The translations under genes and the position numbers were made by a program. Of a stretch of DNA of 64,000 nt, positions 9,094 through 19,817 are shown piece by piece. Where the stretch lies: contig CM043955.1 in NCBI GenBank assembly GCA_014529385.2, positions 148,693,640 through 148,757,639 on the forward strand, given 5' to 3'. The notes below the pieces were generated by a model, which worked only from the letters and a program-made list of their open reading frames with translations, was not told the DNA's origin and made no database searches. Each line of letters opens with the position of its first letter. Position 1 is the first letter of the stretch. This DNA comes from Adiantum capillus-veneris. Lineage: Eukaryota; Streptophyta; Polypodiopsida; Polypodiales; Pteridaceae.

Positions 9094-9435
9094 GTGATGT
9101 CTCTATTAAAGAATCATTCGCTAGCTAGGAAGTCCATCTTTTTAGGGGTGGACAACATCTGTGACAAGTCATGTGAAGTAGTGCGAAGAATCCTCCATTC
9201 CGTCATGGGGCCAGGTAGCAGAATAGTCATGGTAGCTCACACACTTGAACTTTTAAAGCCAGCACTACCTGTCAGTCCACTTCCGGGACATGAACGATTG
9301 ACTTGCATATGTGACACTATTCCCATGCCCACCATAAATGAAGAGGAAGCAACAAACCTCTTGATAGCACAGGGATGTGGCATTACGGCCGGACGGCAGC
9401 AATTCGATCTCATGAAAGAGAAGGACAAAGGTTGA
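9094..9435 (+). CDS. NB-ARC middle: kinase-2 and RNBS-B
   Basis: The frame reads KSIFLGVDNICD (9129-9163), a weak kinase-2 motif in which the usual L-V-L-D-D-V has become F-L-G-V-D-N, then GPGSRIVMVAHTLELL, a good RNBS-B (usual GSRIIVTTRD). The frame ends in TGA at 9433-9435, while NBS character continues from about 9375 in another frame, so there is a frameshift between them. Confidence 0.6.
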   Translation: MMSLLKNHSLARKSIFLGVDNICDKSCEVVRRILHSVMGPGSRIVMVAHTLELLKPALPVSPLPGHERLTCICDTIPMPTINEEEATNLLIAQGCGITAGRQQFDLMKEKDKG

Positions 9436-9800
9436 GGGTTGTGCGCTTTTCTGGTTTTCGCGATGCGAAGTACTCTAACAACCGATTGTTGTACTTACCT
9501 TTGGTGGTAAAGGCAATGGGTGTCATGCTTGCAAGGTATGAGGACGACATAGGTGGATGGGCACGTGGTCAGGAGAAGTTTTGGAGCTCACTTGATGATG
9601 AAAATCTGAAGGTATATAGGGACAGTGTGGTTTACGAGCTTATTTGGGAGAGCTTCAAGCACTCACTAGATGAACAGCTACAATTACTGTTTGTAGATGT
9701 GGCTCTCTATCTTCAACCTTCGAGAGTCCGTGAATTTCATACAGCTTGTTCCATTCTCGGCTCCATGCATGGAGAAGATGACGCAGAAATAAACAAACGG
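9436..9800 (+). CDS. ARC domain part
   Basis: In the shifted frame: YLPLVVKAMGVMLARYED (GLPLA-type motif, with Gly replaced by Tyr), then a helical stretch to LFVDVALYL, which is like the RNBS-D L-x-I-A-x-F/L. A likely intron runs from about 9801 (GTTCGT) to 9913 (GGCAG). Confidence 0.55.
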
Positions 9801-9913
9801 GTTCGTTGCATTGATAATTGTTTTAGCCTTTGTCCCATCAATCTCTTTTCTTGTTTGGTTTTGTATAAGCTGGTGTGACTCAATTCTTATATGACATCTC
9901 ATGCATTTGGCAG

Positions 9914-10459
9914 TTGAAAGATCTCAAAAGGCTGTGCTTCATCGACAGTGGAAGCATATATGGTGGTATCTTTGTCCATGATGTGTATGTGGAGTTTGCC
10001 AAGAGTATCCAGAGGAAGGGAATCATGATGTGTTCGTGGTCATATCTATGGAATGAAGACATCCAGTGGGACAAAGGAGATGTGGGATTAATGGAGCTGG
10101 CCGAGGAGAAGAATGCGCAAAGGCCTGTAAGAGCCATCACTTTTGAAGTGAAAGAGGGGTGTGAGAGGATTATTTTGAAGGGCTTCTCAAGCCTGAAAGC
10201 TCTTGTTCTGAGACAGTGTGAATCGTTGGTGGCATTGCGGATGGCAGGTTTAACCTCTCTTGCGATTCTGGACATCACAGGCTATGATCAAGTGCCACCA
10301 AGGCTGGAGTGCTTTGATGATGACCCTTATGCTTCTGTGCGGAATGTGAAAAGGTTTATTCTGCAACCTGCACTTGCAGTAGGTAGTGTCACTAAGAAGC
10401 AGCAGGAACGGGACGTGGATCTGTCGTACCTGGATTATACTTGGGCAGCTCCATCTTGA
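9914..10459 (+). CDS. MHD-like stretch and first LRRs
   Basis: Starts after GGCAG at 9909-9913. IFVHDVYVEFAK (about 9970-10003) stands where the MHDL motif normally lies, with Val-His-Asp in place of Met-His-Asp. From about 10100 there are leucine-rich units such as FSSLKALVLRQCESL and GLTSLAILDITGY. The frame ends in TGA at 10457-10459, while LRR-like sequence goes on in another frame. Confidence 0.6.
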   Translation: MKDLKRLCFIDSGSIYGGIFVHDVYVEFAKSIQRKGIMMCSWSYLWNEDIQWDKGDVGLMELAEEKNAQRPVRAITFEVKEGCERIILKGFSSLKALVLRQCESLVALRMAGLTSLAILDITGYDQVPPRLECFDDDPYASVRNVKRFILQPALAVGSVTKKQQERDVDLSYLDYTWAAPS

Positions 10460-10710
10460 ATACATTGCTCCACGGCATGCAGATGCTTAATTATGTCCCA
10501 GCTTTTGTGAAGAGGCCATGGAGCTTGGAGCTTGCAAAACACATGACAGGATTGCGGGTGTTACGATTGGAGGGAACAGGTGTGCCGAATTTAGAGGACA
10601 TGGGCAGCTGCAGATGGTCGCATTTGCAGGAGCTTCATGTGTGAGAAGAGTTCCTGGAAGGGATTATGCTTGGTACTCTCCCAGCTCTAAGGAAGTTTCA
10701 CTCTTATTGA
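10441..10710 (+). pseudogene. TNL LRR segment, shifted frame
   Basis: LELAKHMTGLRVLRLEGTGVPNLEDM and SHLQELHV are clear LRR units. A TGA at 10642-10644 interrupts, after which the same frame continues LEGIMLGTLPALRKFH to about 10710 and then stops. Confidence 0.6.
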
Positions 10711-11045
10711 AACCAGAAGACAATTGCTGGTGGAGGGCAAAGACATACTGAAGGGATGCCCGGCCTTGCAGGACGTGGATGTGACTTCTGACCTTTTTAA
10801 TAACGTCAAACTAATGAAACCAACTTGGAGGGGCCTACGGAAGCTAAGTCTGTCCGGTGTCACGTTTGCCATGGAGCTTGAAGATGCAATCGCATCCGCA
10901 GCGCACACTCTCGAGCAACTAAAGATTGAGCATTGTGGCAAGATTGAGAGAGTGAATATCTCTGCCGGGCAGCTTCCGAGCCTCACGCATCTCACCATCC
11001 GCCGTTGTCCAGCGGTCGTGGAGGTCAACTTTGGGTCGCAGGCCC
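10706..11045 (+). pseudogene. TNL LRR segment, shifted frame
   Basis: LKGCPALQDVDVTSDLF, WRGLRKLSLSGVTF, TLEQLKIEHCGKIERV and LPSLTHLTIRRCPAVVEV are successive LRR units of about 23-25 residues with the Cys-containing plant pattern. LRR character leaves this frame at about 11040. Confidence 0.65.
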
Positions 11046-11984
11046 TTCCTTCCGAGCTTGACGAGCCTGCAAGTGTTCGCTGTGTCCGAGATGTGTGTTC
11101 TGAGTGGGCTTGAGGAATTGAGGCTGCTACAGGAATTAGAACTAGATTGTTGCTCAATGCTGCAGCCCAGCAGCTGTACTCTTACTGGTTTGGTTCGCTT
11201 GAAAGAATTGAGACTTCGGCAGCTGCAGCCTTGTGCGTGGAAGTTGCATAGAGCCCTGGATTTCAATAGTGCCGGATTTGAGGGGTTGAGCAACTTGGAG
11301 AGGCTGCAGATTGCTGCAGTGGACATGAACCGTAGAACGGCCCCCATCAACCTTGCAAGCCTGACAAATTTGGTGAATTTGACGACTGATGGAGCACTGT
11401 TGCTGGAGGGCGTGCACAGCCTACGTAGGTTGGAAATTCTCTACCTAGGTTGGAAAGTCTCTACAGAGGAGCACTATATCTGGATGCGGCCTGAGCTGGG
11501 TACCTTCCACTTGGACAAATTTCCAGCAAAGCAGCTCAGGACGTTATGGATAATCGGAGTCCAACACTTAAGGCGATTGGCTGGCATTGAGTGCCTCATC
11601 CATCTTAAAAATTTTCATTTGAGGGAATGTCCGCTACTGGAGGAGCTGCCTTCCTTGCACGCCCTGCGTGACATGAGAGATTTCGAAATAACAGAGTGTG
11701 AAAAGCTCAAAGCTGTGCAAGGGTGTGATGAAATGAGAAACCTGGTGCGGGTAATTTTCTACGAGTGTCAGAGCATGGAGCAGCTGCCATTCAAGGACAT
11801 GTATGCGCTCGGGTGCACTCATCCTCACTTGACAATTCTCCACGTCAGCGGCTGCGGGTTCCCGACGGATACATTCAAAAGAGAGCTGCTGATGGATTGG
11901 CCGGCACGGGTGACAATTCTTTTGGGGCGGGCCTTGCTATATCAGTTAATCTGGGAATGGATGTCTGATCGTTCGTCTTCAGAG
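11031..11984 (+). CDS. TNL C-terminal LRR exon
   Basis: About 318 codons of LRRs: LTSLQVFAVSEMCVLSGLEE, LLQELELDCCSML, LVRLKELRLRQL, LSNLERLQIAAV, LTNLVNLTTDG, LRTLWIIGVQHLRRL, LIHLKNFHLRECPLLEELP, MRDFEITECEKLKAV, LTILHVSGCGF and others. In TNLs the LRR carries recognition specificity and autoinhibition. The frame is intact here, and a good donor (GAG/GTAATAAG) ends the exon at 11984. Confidence 0.75.
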
Positions 11985-12013
11985 GTAATAAGATGTATTT
12001 AGTTTTTCTGTCT

Positions 12014-12051
<38 letters not shown>

Positions 12052-12113
12052 TTTTTATTTTTTTTTTATTTATTGTGCGAGCGCGTGAGGATTATATATT
12101 TGTGTGTGTACAG
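11985..12113 (+). other. predicted last TNL intron, with (TA)n
   Basis: 129 bp from GTAATAAG to TGTGTGTACAG, phase 0 at both ends. It holds a TA run of about 15 units (12018-12048) and a T-rich stretch (12049-12072). Confidence 0.6.
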
Positions 12114-12203
12114 GTGAGAAAGGAAGGGTTGGAGGAGGCCATAGTCTCATATGCTTGCTCTCGCTATTCACTCTTTTCCCTGCTCACGATTTCCTTGATT
12201 TAG
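12114..12203 (+). CDS. predicted last TNL exon
   Basis: In phase with the preceding LRR exon it adds 29 residues starting VRKEGLEEAIVSYACSR and ends at TAG 12201-12203. This rests only on splice-site appearance. Confidence 0.4.
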   Translation: MRKEGLEEAIVSYACSRYSLFSLLTISLI

Positions 12204-13027
12204 AAACTTCTCGTGCGTGGAGCATACTTGCGAAACGCGCAGTTGCAGGCAAGCTAAAGAAGGGTCTCCTCACCCCCTCACTGCTTGCTTACCTTTCTAA
12301 ACGTGTCCAAGGTGACGGAATTGATTGGTTCTATAAACAAGAAATAAGATCAAATGTGAAAAGCTTGCTCACACTATCTTATGAGTATGGGGTACCCAGC
12401 TGTAAAATATGAGAAAATCTCCCCTTAAAAGAGAATATGCGTTTTCGAGCGCAGAGAGCGTGAGAGAAGGTCGCGCACGAGCAAATGGCAGAAGCTAATG
12501 GCCATGGACCAATGCAGCGGCGGCAGAAGCTGATGGCCATGCTCTGTAGCAAAAGCCTCGAGCGCAGGTCACGAGCTTTAGGCAACTGCATGGGAGGCAA
12601 GTGTCGCGTGCAAGAGAGCAGCTCATGCTACAGCCCCGTAGCCTTGCAGGGCAGCGACAATGCCGATGCAGATTCCTGCATACAGAAGACGTGCAGAAGC
12701 GTGACGCAATCTTTTTTTGAGATTAATGTGCAACCCGTTCTGCATATGAAAGCAGTTGTCCTTGTGGTTTACGGTGCCTTGAAGTGTGTCATTCATTGCT
12801 ATCTGCGCATATTCGAACCTCAGGCTCCCTTTTGGAAGGTCCTTGTAAAGGGATATTGGGCGAGGCAAATGCGCTCAATTCCAAGGATTCGGAAGAATCT
12901 TGGAACAAATGAATAAAATGAAACTAGAGCCAGGAGAGAGAGGGTAAGACCATCCTTTTTTACACTTTTTGGCCTCTCCCAAGGGCTAAGATCTTAGTGA
13001 TGTCTTACCTTCTTTACGTGTCTTAAA
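12204..13027. other. TNL 3' flank, no gene recognised
   Basis: An open frame at 12485-12916 has no recognisable domain and starts in an imperfect repeat (GCAGAAGCT-A/G-ATGGCCATG twice, 12490-12541). An AATAAA at about 12912-12917 could serve as a polyadenylation signal. Confidence 0.35.
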
Positions 13028-13223
13028 GGGCCAAGACCTTAGTGATGTTTCCTCTCCTTTTTGGCTTCTAAAAGAAACCCTTAGTGTTGGATTGGGTTAG
13101 GGTGACTTTCATAGTTTTCACGTCTCGAAGGGCCAAGACCTTAGTGATGCTTCCTCTCCTTTTTGGCTTCTAAAAGAAACCCTTAGTGTTGGATTGGGTT
13201 AGGGTGACTTTCATAGTTTTCAC
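13028..13223. repeat. 102-bp tandem repeat, two units
   Basis: GGGCCAAGACCTTAGTGATG starts at 13028 and again at 13130, and the units are nearly identical to TTCATAGTTTTCAC. A partial, more diverged copy precedes them (about 12977-13027). Another scrap of the unit (GTGTTGGGTTAGGATACTTTCAATGTTTTCA-like) occurs at about 14098-14130. Confidence 0.85.
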
Positions 13224-14578
13224 TGCATGATAAAGACTTACCTTTCATTTCACATCCTATCTTTACTTTTCTTGCATTCTAATTTCTATTGTTTTAGAAT
13301 GCTAGGTAGCATTTACTTCCTCTGCATGCTTGAAAATGACTTTAGAGATCAAAACATTAAACAAAATATTCATAGGAGTTGGATCTTATGATGCAGTCTT
13401 CTAGAAAGTCCTTTTTCTCTAAGCGGCAAGTTTTCTCCTTATACAAATACAAAATGGAAATACCATTAGAAATTTTTAAATTTGTAAAATATTGGAACTA
13501 TTTTTTAGTATATTTTATCGGGTTTTTTTTGCTTTGCTTAATCTCAATTTTCAATCGGCTTAAGCCTAAGTTCAAACACATCTTTCTCAAACTCTGAGGT
13601 ATTGATAAACGATTCTCTCATTTGAGGATTTCAAAAAAAAAATCACTTCACTTAATTGTTTAATTATTTTGTATGCTTATTTGAAAGCATTAAAATATTC
13701 TTTTGTTTTGATTTTCAATGTGTTTTTATTTTACTTCCTTTCTGTTTTATTTTGTTTCAAAATACTAATGTGCAATGTGCACCAATTACCTTATTATTGG
13801 GATGGGGCCCTTTCATAATATATAAGCCATTTGCGAGTAGCGAGTGCCAACTAGAAGAACATAAAAAAATGGCTTGATTGAGATTTACTTTAAATGTTAT
13901 TTAAATTTTATTTGTTTTCTCTCACATAGTCTTATGTAGACCATAATAAACTTTCACATTGTTTTTTTGGGACTCCATAAGGCCATTGTAAAAGGGTTAC
14001 ATTTTGAGTGCAATTGTGGACCATTGGTTAAAAAGCTTGTTGATTAGTGATACATGGCAACAAACTATCTTTTTTCACTTTTTAAAAGAAGTCGAGATGT
14101 GTTGGGTTAGGATACTTTCAATGTTTTCAGTGATGATTGAGACTTACCTTAAATGTTATTTTGGTTTTAAAGTATTAAATAGATATTTTTATTTCATCTT
14201 AATTCTAATAAGTTCTATACTACATACATACACATACACACACATATATATTAATTAGTTATATATATATATTAATATTAATGAGCAAACCATGATAAAG
14301 AGAGAAAAAACTGGTGCAATGATGTCAAAACTTAGCTCAAAAATTCTACAAATTTCAAAAAATTTACTAGTATATTTGGTTTGCTTCTTTGTGAGGAGGA
14401 CACTCGATCGCTTAATAAAAGAGACATTCTTGAATAGTGCTTCACCTTATATAATTCTAGTTAAACTCAGCCTAAAGATTTTATTACTTTCTTATTGTTT
14501 TAGAAAGCCATCATGATTCTTTCACTTATTTTTTAAAGTGAAAAACAAGAAATATTTTTTGATAAATGTTTTTTTGAA
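13224..14578. other. AT-rich intergenic DNA
   Basis: Strongly AT-rich with many homopolymer runs and a short CA/TA microsatellite (about 14221-14281). No coding signal. Confidence 0.5.
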
Positions 14579-14638
14579 AAGGGCCTCAAAGCTCACGTTC
14601 TCATTGGTAAGGGCCTCAAAGCTCAAGTTCTCATTGGT
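14579..14638. repeat. 30-bp tandem repeat, two units
   Basis: AAGGGCCTCAAAGCTCA(C/A)GTTCTCATTGGT occurs at 14579-14608 and 14609-14638 with one difference. Confidence 0.9.
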
Positions 14639-16329
14639 TATTAATTAAAGGAGTGCTCATTTCTTGAAAAGTTAAAATGTATGTAAGGAATGACGTGTGT
14701 TACTTGAACTTTGGAGAGCGTAGAGGGCCTCAATTACACTAATGCCCTCATAATTACATGCACTTTGTGAGCACAACTTTGCAAACACTTACAAGCTACA
14801 TGCTAGTCATGTGAGAGAGTCATTGCGAATTGGGATCTTTAGGGTTGTAGCAGAGAGAAGGTGAGTTCTAGCAGGGCTTGTAATGTGGTTGATTAAGAAG
14901 GATGGGCCCAAGCCCTATTGAGAGCAATTGATTGAAGAGCATGCATCTCACTAACCCATTATTTTGTGAATAAAAGATTTAAGCCACGTAAGCGTGATTG
15001 GGCTAGAGTTGCACATGTAATATGGTTCCGAAAACTTGGATATTATTATTCTTTTTGGTACATTGTAAGGATGCAAAAAAGGTAGGTGTGAAAAATTTGC
15101 TATGGAGATGTAGAATCTTGTGCACAGATGCTGTTCAGTTTAAATGTATACCTAATGACCCCACTAAGTGCTCCTGCTACCAAAATTCAAAATTGGAGCG
15201 AAGGTAGGCTCGTCTGTTGTAGTTGGCTAGACTTGGTTGCTGGTGTGGTGGTGGATTTAGGAGGAGGGTTGCGAGTTGTGCTGAGGCACGATCAAGATCT
15301 AGTGAAGGCTATGTTAGGTAAGTGCTTGACGAAGGCATGGATGTGGGACAACGCCCTGCCACTAGTAGTAGAGTGGCTAGTCATAGTGGAACAATTGGGC
15401 CAATTGCAGCTCAGTGTCATCCACGTAATTTAGCTTAGCGCCAGTTGCATCGCCCTATCAAGATTGATCGTGACGCTGTTGGGTGCGGAGCAAGTGGTCC
15501 TCATTGATTGCCTCAACGCATAAATGGTTGTGGTCTATAAGCCATTGTGAGCGTCAACAGATTAGATGAGGGCGTATGGTGTCGATGTTAGATGTATCGT
15601 AGGACGTGGAGTCTCTGTCATTCTTGTGCCACTGTGTACTGCGATTGAGTGGCCTCATTGTCTCATTCTATCGTTTTATAAACAACACTTGGTGATGGAC
15701 ACCGCCAGGTGCTATTGTCGGTGCACAATGTGCCCTTCATTAACCTGCCCCACTACACTTTGCCCTCTCCTTGGCATCATCCCGACTGTCATGGCGAGTA
15801 TGGCATGTCAAATCTCTATTATCGAAGCTTACTTATATTGCTATATGGCGCTATAACACCCTATAACTCAAAGGATTGGATCATTAGATGTCTCAAAGAT
15901 CTTAAAGTTTGCATGGCCACATCCAGTGTTGTGAAAAAGTTATTTTCCTAAACTTACAAAAATCCCTATACTCCTCCCACAAGAGAAAATTTTGAAAGCT
16001 TGGTGAGGTTTTTGCTATTTTACACTATTTTCCCCTTATTCTAGGTATCTCTTTGCTTAGCTCTTAATTACCATATTGAGATTCCCGATAGAGAGATGTA
16101 TGTTGAGACACATTTTTCCCAAACATTGGTTATAGCTCAAAGGTTTTGGCTGCAAATGTTGTGCATGAGGCCTTTGCTAGCTGCATTGTGAAATGATGTG
16201 GTAGCTAGTACTTTGGACTAAGTGTTTATGAAGAAATTATTTTACCAAACATACACAAATCCATTTAGCAATCTAAGCAGTTTTTTTCCTTTTGCCTATC
16301 CTTCCAATCGGCCATTTTGAATTCTTTAA
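14639..16329. other. intergenic, nothing recognised
   Basis: Short frames at 15022-15960 show no known domain and no consistent frame. Given the zinc-knuckle sequence at 16352-16397, decayed interior of element X could extend into this region on the minus strand, but I cannot show it. Confidence 0.35.
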
Positions 16330-16339
16330 TCGGATTAAT

Positions 16340-16397
16340 AAATTCTCACAATTGTTGTTCTAGGATAGTCCTTTGTCAGATGGTCTCCACCACATTT
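16340..16397 (-). pseudogene. X element gag fragment: half zinc knuckle
   Basis: The minus strand reads KCGGDHLTKDYPRTTIV, the body of a gag CCHC knuckle (last Cys changed to Tyr). The missing first residues of the knuckle lie at the far side of the G1 insertion, at 46786-46796, but on the plus strand. The two pieces were contiguous before G1 inserted. Confidence 0.7.
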
Positions 16398-16402
16398 GTA
16401 AC
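16398..16402. repeat. G1 target-site duplication, left (GTAAC)
   Basis: GTAAC immediately before TGTCATAAAA. Its partner is found as the reverse complement GTTAC at 46792-46796. Confidence 0.8.
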
Positions 16403-17257
16403 TGTCATAAAATTTGATATCTAACCAACCCAAATGATTTTCTCATTTTAAACTGATCATTTAATGTGGGAGAATAAATGGGAACAAGGGTTAAGATATA
16501 GACATGTGCTTATAGATCTATCTCAACACAGGGCCAATGGTAAAGGGGCCCAAATGAGAGATGGTCTATCAAAGAGCGAGTCTAACCAATGGAGCATAAG
16601 ACCTTAGGGTTAGCTTCATTGAAGACCTCCAATAGTTAATGTAAAATTTCTTTGACCTTAGGTAGGTTAGGGTTGAGCTTGAGGTGGACCTGGCCCAAGC
16701 TTAAGGTGCTTGAGGTGCTTGATGACTAAGGTGCTTGAGGTGCTTGATGATTGAGATGCTTGATGACTGGGATGCTTGAGGTGCTTGTCATGCTTGAGAT
16801 GCTAGGGTTGTACTTGAGGTGGGAACCCGGCCCAAGCTTGTGGTGGGAACCGGGCCCAAGGTTGAGTGGCTTGAGGTGTACAAAATTCAACACCATTCCC
16901 TACAAGGAGAGGGCGAGCCTTACAAGGGGTGGGATGAGAGAGAACACCCACACACTCACTCAAGGCAAGATTGGTACAAAGAAAGCAAAAGGGACACTTA
17001 TCAAGTTCCTCCTCATGTTGCCCTCATGGTGTACCTGAAGCTTATCGATTGGCCACCCAAGGGGTCCAATGATAATTTAGAAGATTTAATTAATTGTTGT
17101 AGCATTTATCAAGTCCTTTCTCTCAAAGGGGAAAGAGGACCACTTGTCCCAAGGCTACCCTTGTTACTTGATTTACCTCATGCTTGTGATTGGCTAGGCC
17201 TAGAGGGGTCCAATGAGCTTCAAGAATGAGCTACAAGGGGGGGTCGAGCAAGGAAGC
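16403..17257 (+). repeat. G1 5' LTR, first part
   Basis: Starts TGTCATAAAATTTGATATC and matches 29658-30313 closely. It includes a degenerate stretch of GGTGCTTGATGACT / GAGGTGCTTGA units (about 16700-16810). G2 is inserted after GAAGC (17253-17257). Confidence 0.85.
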
Positions 17258-18750
17258 TGTAACTAAGTCAAACTTTGTAAATAATTAATTTATTTACGGA
17301 AAAAGAATTATCTAATTAGTTGTGTGCACACCAGAATAGACCTAGCAGTTCTAAGGCCTCAGGTGAGCCTAAATGCGGGCCAAAACACCTCAAAGGGACC
17401 TTAGCAGAAATTACCCCGAAGCCCTAGTGATTGGGAAATCGGGTCTTCAGAAAGAGGTAAGCAGTAGCCTCAGATTTTAGGCTCAGAAAAATACGCGCGT
17501 CAGTACAAGCACATGAATGAGATGGGGTCCTTAGAACAGTTACCCTAAGGCTAATAAAGCCTTAGGGTAAGTTTCGTTAAATTAAATTTAACGGTCCGTG
17601 CCCGGGCGGGCGGACGAACAAGTGTGAACAGGTAAAGGCGGTGCAGTGCCAGTGCGGCATTGCACCGGCAGACCTTTGGTGTTCTCACAAAAGAATCATT
17701 GGTAGCATTTGTTAGTTAGTTGCACATTTTTAATTAATGAGCTAGAAGTTTTTAAAGTCAAAAGTTGAATGGTTTTTAAGTTTTTAAAGTAAGTGTGTCA
17801 AGTGGCACACTTACCAATGTAAGCTTTCACTCTCACTCTCCCTTATCTCCTAGCGCCCCCTCTTCATGCATGAAGCCTATTTAAGAGCATCAACGTCCCC
17901 TTCACAAGGGCTGGCAGTGCACCTACCCCCCCCTAATGTGAGCGTGCTCTACGCGGTGGAGCCCTCCATTGAAGCTTGAGAGCAGCCCCTTGTAACATAT
18001 GTGGTAGCCTTGTGCTCCCATTGTCAAGAACAAGGGATCTCACAGTCATAGACACCTTCTGGTGAAGTTTCATCGCGAGAATCTGTCGTAGACGCTCTCC
18101 TAGCAGAGTGCGGCGGCTGTAATTCTCTGTTTTCAGCTCCTAATCACCTCGATTAGGGTTGTTTTCAGCAGATCAACCATAGAAATTCTCTTCTCTCTCC
18201 TTATCCTAAGCCTATATCAAGTTTGGTGAGATTCCATCGCGAAGAAGACCTCTGTTTCGGCGTAGGGGTGTGCATAGGTAAGAATTTCAGGTTATGTGCA
18301 GAAAATTACAGCAAGCATGTGCATGTGCATTTTGCTTGTTTTTCTTTTGTGTTCGATGCATGAATGAATGAGCATGAAGGCAACACGTAACGGAAGATGC
18401 TCTCCTCTGTGAGAGCTTCCGAGGAGCTGTTTTGGAAGATAGACTCTCTTTTCGAGAGCTTCCAACCAGTCTCGCAGAAGAGGGAAAATCCCCTAAGCAG
18501 AAAGAAAGTGGAAACACTTTCTCAGTCAGTAGTCAGAGCAGAACAGAAGAAAGAATAGAGGACGGGCGTATGTCCCGTTCCTGTGCTTGTAAAGATTCTC
18601 CCTTAGTAATAAAGATATTCTCTTTATGGGGGGGGACCAGCCCATCTTCTGGTCCCCAATGAAGTGTCAAGTTTTCTCCATCCCTCTAATTCTCTTGAGT
18701 ATTTGAAGTGCAATCAAACGTCAGTTTACGCTTCCGTATTTTTTTACACA
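17258..18750 (+). repeat. G2 5' LTR
   Basis: About 1,493 bp, TGTAACTAAGTC...TTTTACACA. A TATTTAAG element (about 17878-17885) may serve as TATA box. Confidence 0.9.
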
Positions 18751-18936
18751 GTGGTATCAGAGCAAGGTCCTCTCTCTCTTCCTGAAGGGATTGACGACTC
18801 TTGGCAGACTGCAGAAATGGGAGGACGCGAGATAGAGTTCTCTCTCCTTCAACAGCAGGTGGAAGAGTTGTAGAAAGCTCTCTCCCATCCAGAAGTCCAA
18901 AAGATTCTCCATACTCTTGAAAAAGGGAAGGAGAAC

Positions 18937-19800
18937 ATGCCGATGGGGTCGGGAGAAATCCCGCAGAACCCAAAGGCGCCACAACCAAGAAAAGATCCCT
19001 TGATTGGAACTTCCCGCATGCACGAGAGGCAGAAGAAACCTCCAGAACGTCATGTGCGGTTTAATCCAAAAGTTCCAGAGCAGGATTCCCCTGATTCCCC
19101 TCAGTTCTCTTTCATGAAGGATCTGGATGACATAGTTGCTCCTGAAGACATGTTTCTCGACGATCCGTCGCAGCAAGAAGTGCATTCAAGGGAAAGGACT
19201 CCTGTCCACAAGGAGTCTAAGCATAGAAAGAAGGAGCACCATAAGAAGAAGCACCACAGGCAGAAAACATTCAAGTCGGGAGATAAAGATGTGAAATTCG
19301 ACACCTACAATGGACGGCGTGATAATGACAAAGCTTTGGCTTTCATCCGCCAATTTGAAGTTGCATTTGCAGAAGGGAATTTTAAGGAAATATCCAAGCT
19401 TCGCCATGTCAGTTTGTACCTGAAAGGCACTGCCAGTAATTGGTGGTTAATCCTTATCCTGGAAGATCGCAAACCCCAAGATTGGACCGCTTTCAAGAAG
19501 GAGTTCTACGCACAGTTCCTCCCTCAAGACTATGAGGAAGAGGTAAAGAAAGAGTGGGATAGACTTTCACAGTCGGAGAACGAAACTGTTCCACGCTATG
19601 TGGATAGGTTTTGGGACGTTCTCTTGAAAGTCACTCCATTCAAGAAGATTGACGATTCGGAAAAGATGCGCAAGTTTGAAGCAGGACTGCATGAAGCCTT
19701 GCAAAAGGCTATGAAGCTTTACCCTCGAGGTAACTTGCAGATACTTATGAAATCAGCCCACATGGCTGATGGAATACATGACAAGGGTACTCCCAGGAAG
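18937..19800 (+). CDS. G2 gag
   Basis: The frame is open from 18937. A related upstream segment from ATG 18817 is cut off by a TAG at 18871-18873. A charged Lys/His-rich stretch (about residues 85-110) precedes the retrotransposon gag core: a D-x-x-x-A-L-x-F-I-x-x-F start, W(W)LILILEDRKPQDWTAFKKEFYAQF, then the helical region V-P-R-Y-V-D-R-F-W-D and the E-x-F-x-x-G-L-like KFEAGLHEAL. No CCHC knuckle remains, so the deletion that joined gag to integrase removed the gag C-terminus. Translation would leave this frame near the junction at about 19800-19830 and read integrase out of frame. Confidence 0.75.
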
Positions 19801-19817
19801 ATGGAGCAAAGTACTTA

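Larger units (their letters stand above)
5029..12203 (+). pseudogene. TIR-NBS-LRR immune receptor gene, disrupted
   Basis: A plant TNL-type intracellular immune receptor in the order TIR (5029-5583), NB-ARC (about 8579-9800), an MHD-like stretch (about 9964-9996), and LRRs (about 10100-11984), with a short last exon (12114-12203). In plants such receptors sense pathogen effectors, and the TIR domain is an NADase that signals cell death. Evidence for breakage: the 2.86-kb N2 insertion between TIR and NBS; a frame change at about 9420-9435; changes at about 10440 and 10705; a TGA at 10642-10644; and a frame change at about 11040. Some frame changes could be unrecognised introns, but the one at 11040 lies inside a continuous LRR and cannot be explained that way easily. 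Kinase-2 and the MHD motif are also degenerate. Confidence 0.8.

Noticed and set aside
12485-12916. A 143-codon gene after the TNL
   Set aside because: No recognisable domain, starts in a short internal repeat, no splice or promoter context. Treated as chance.
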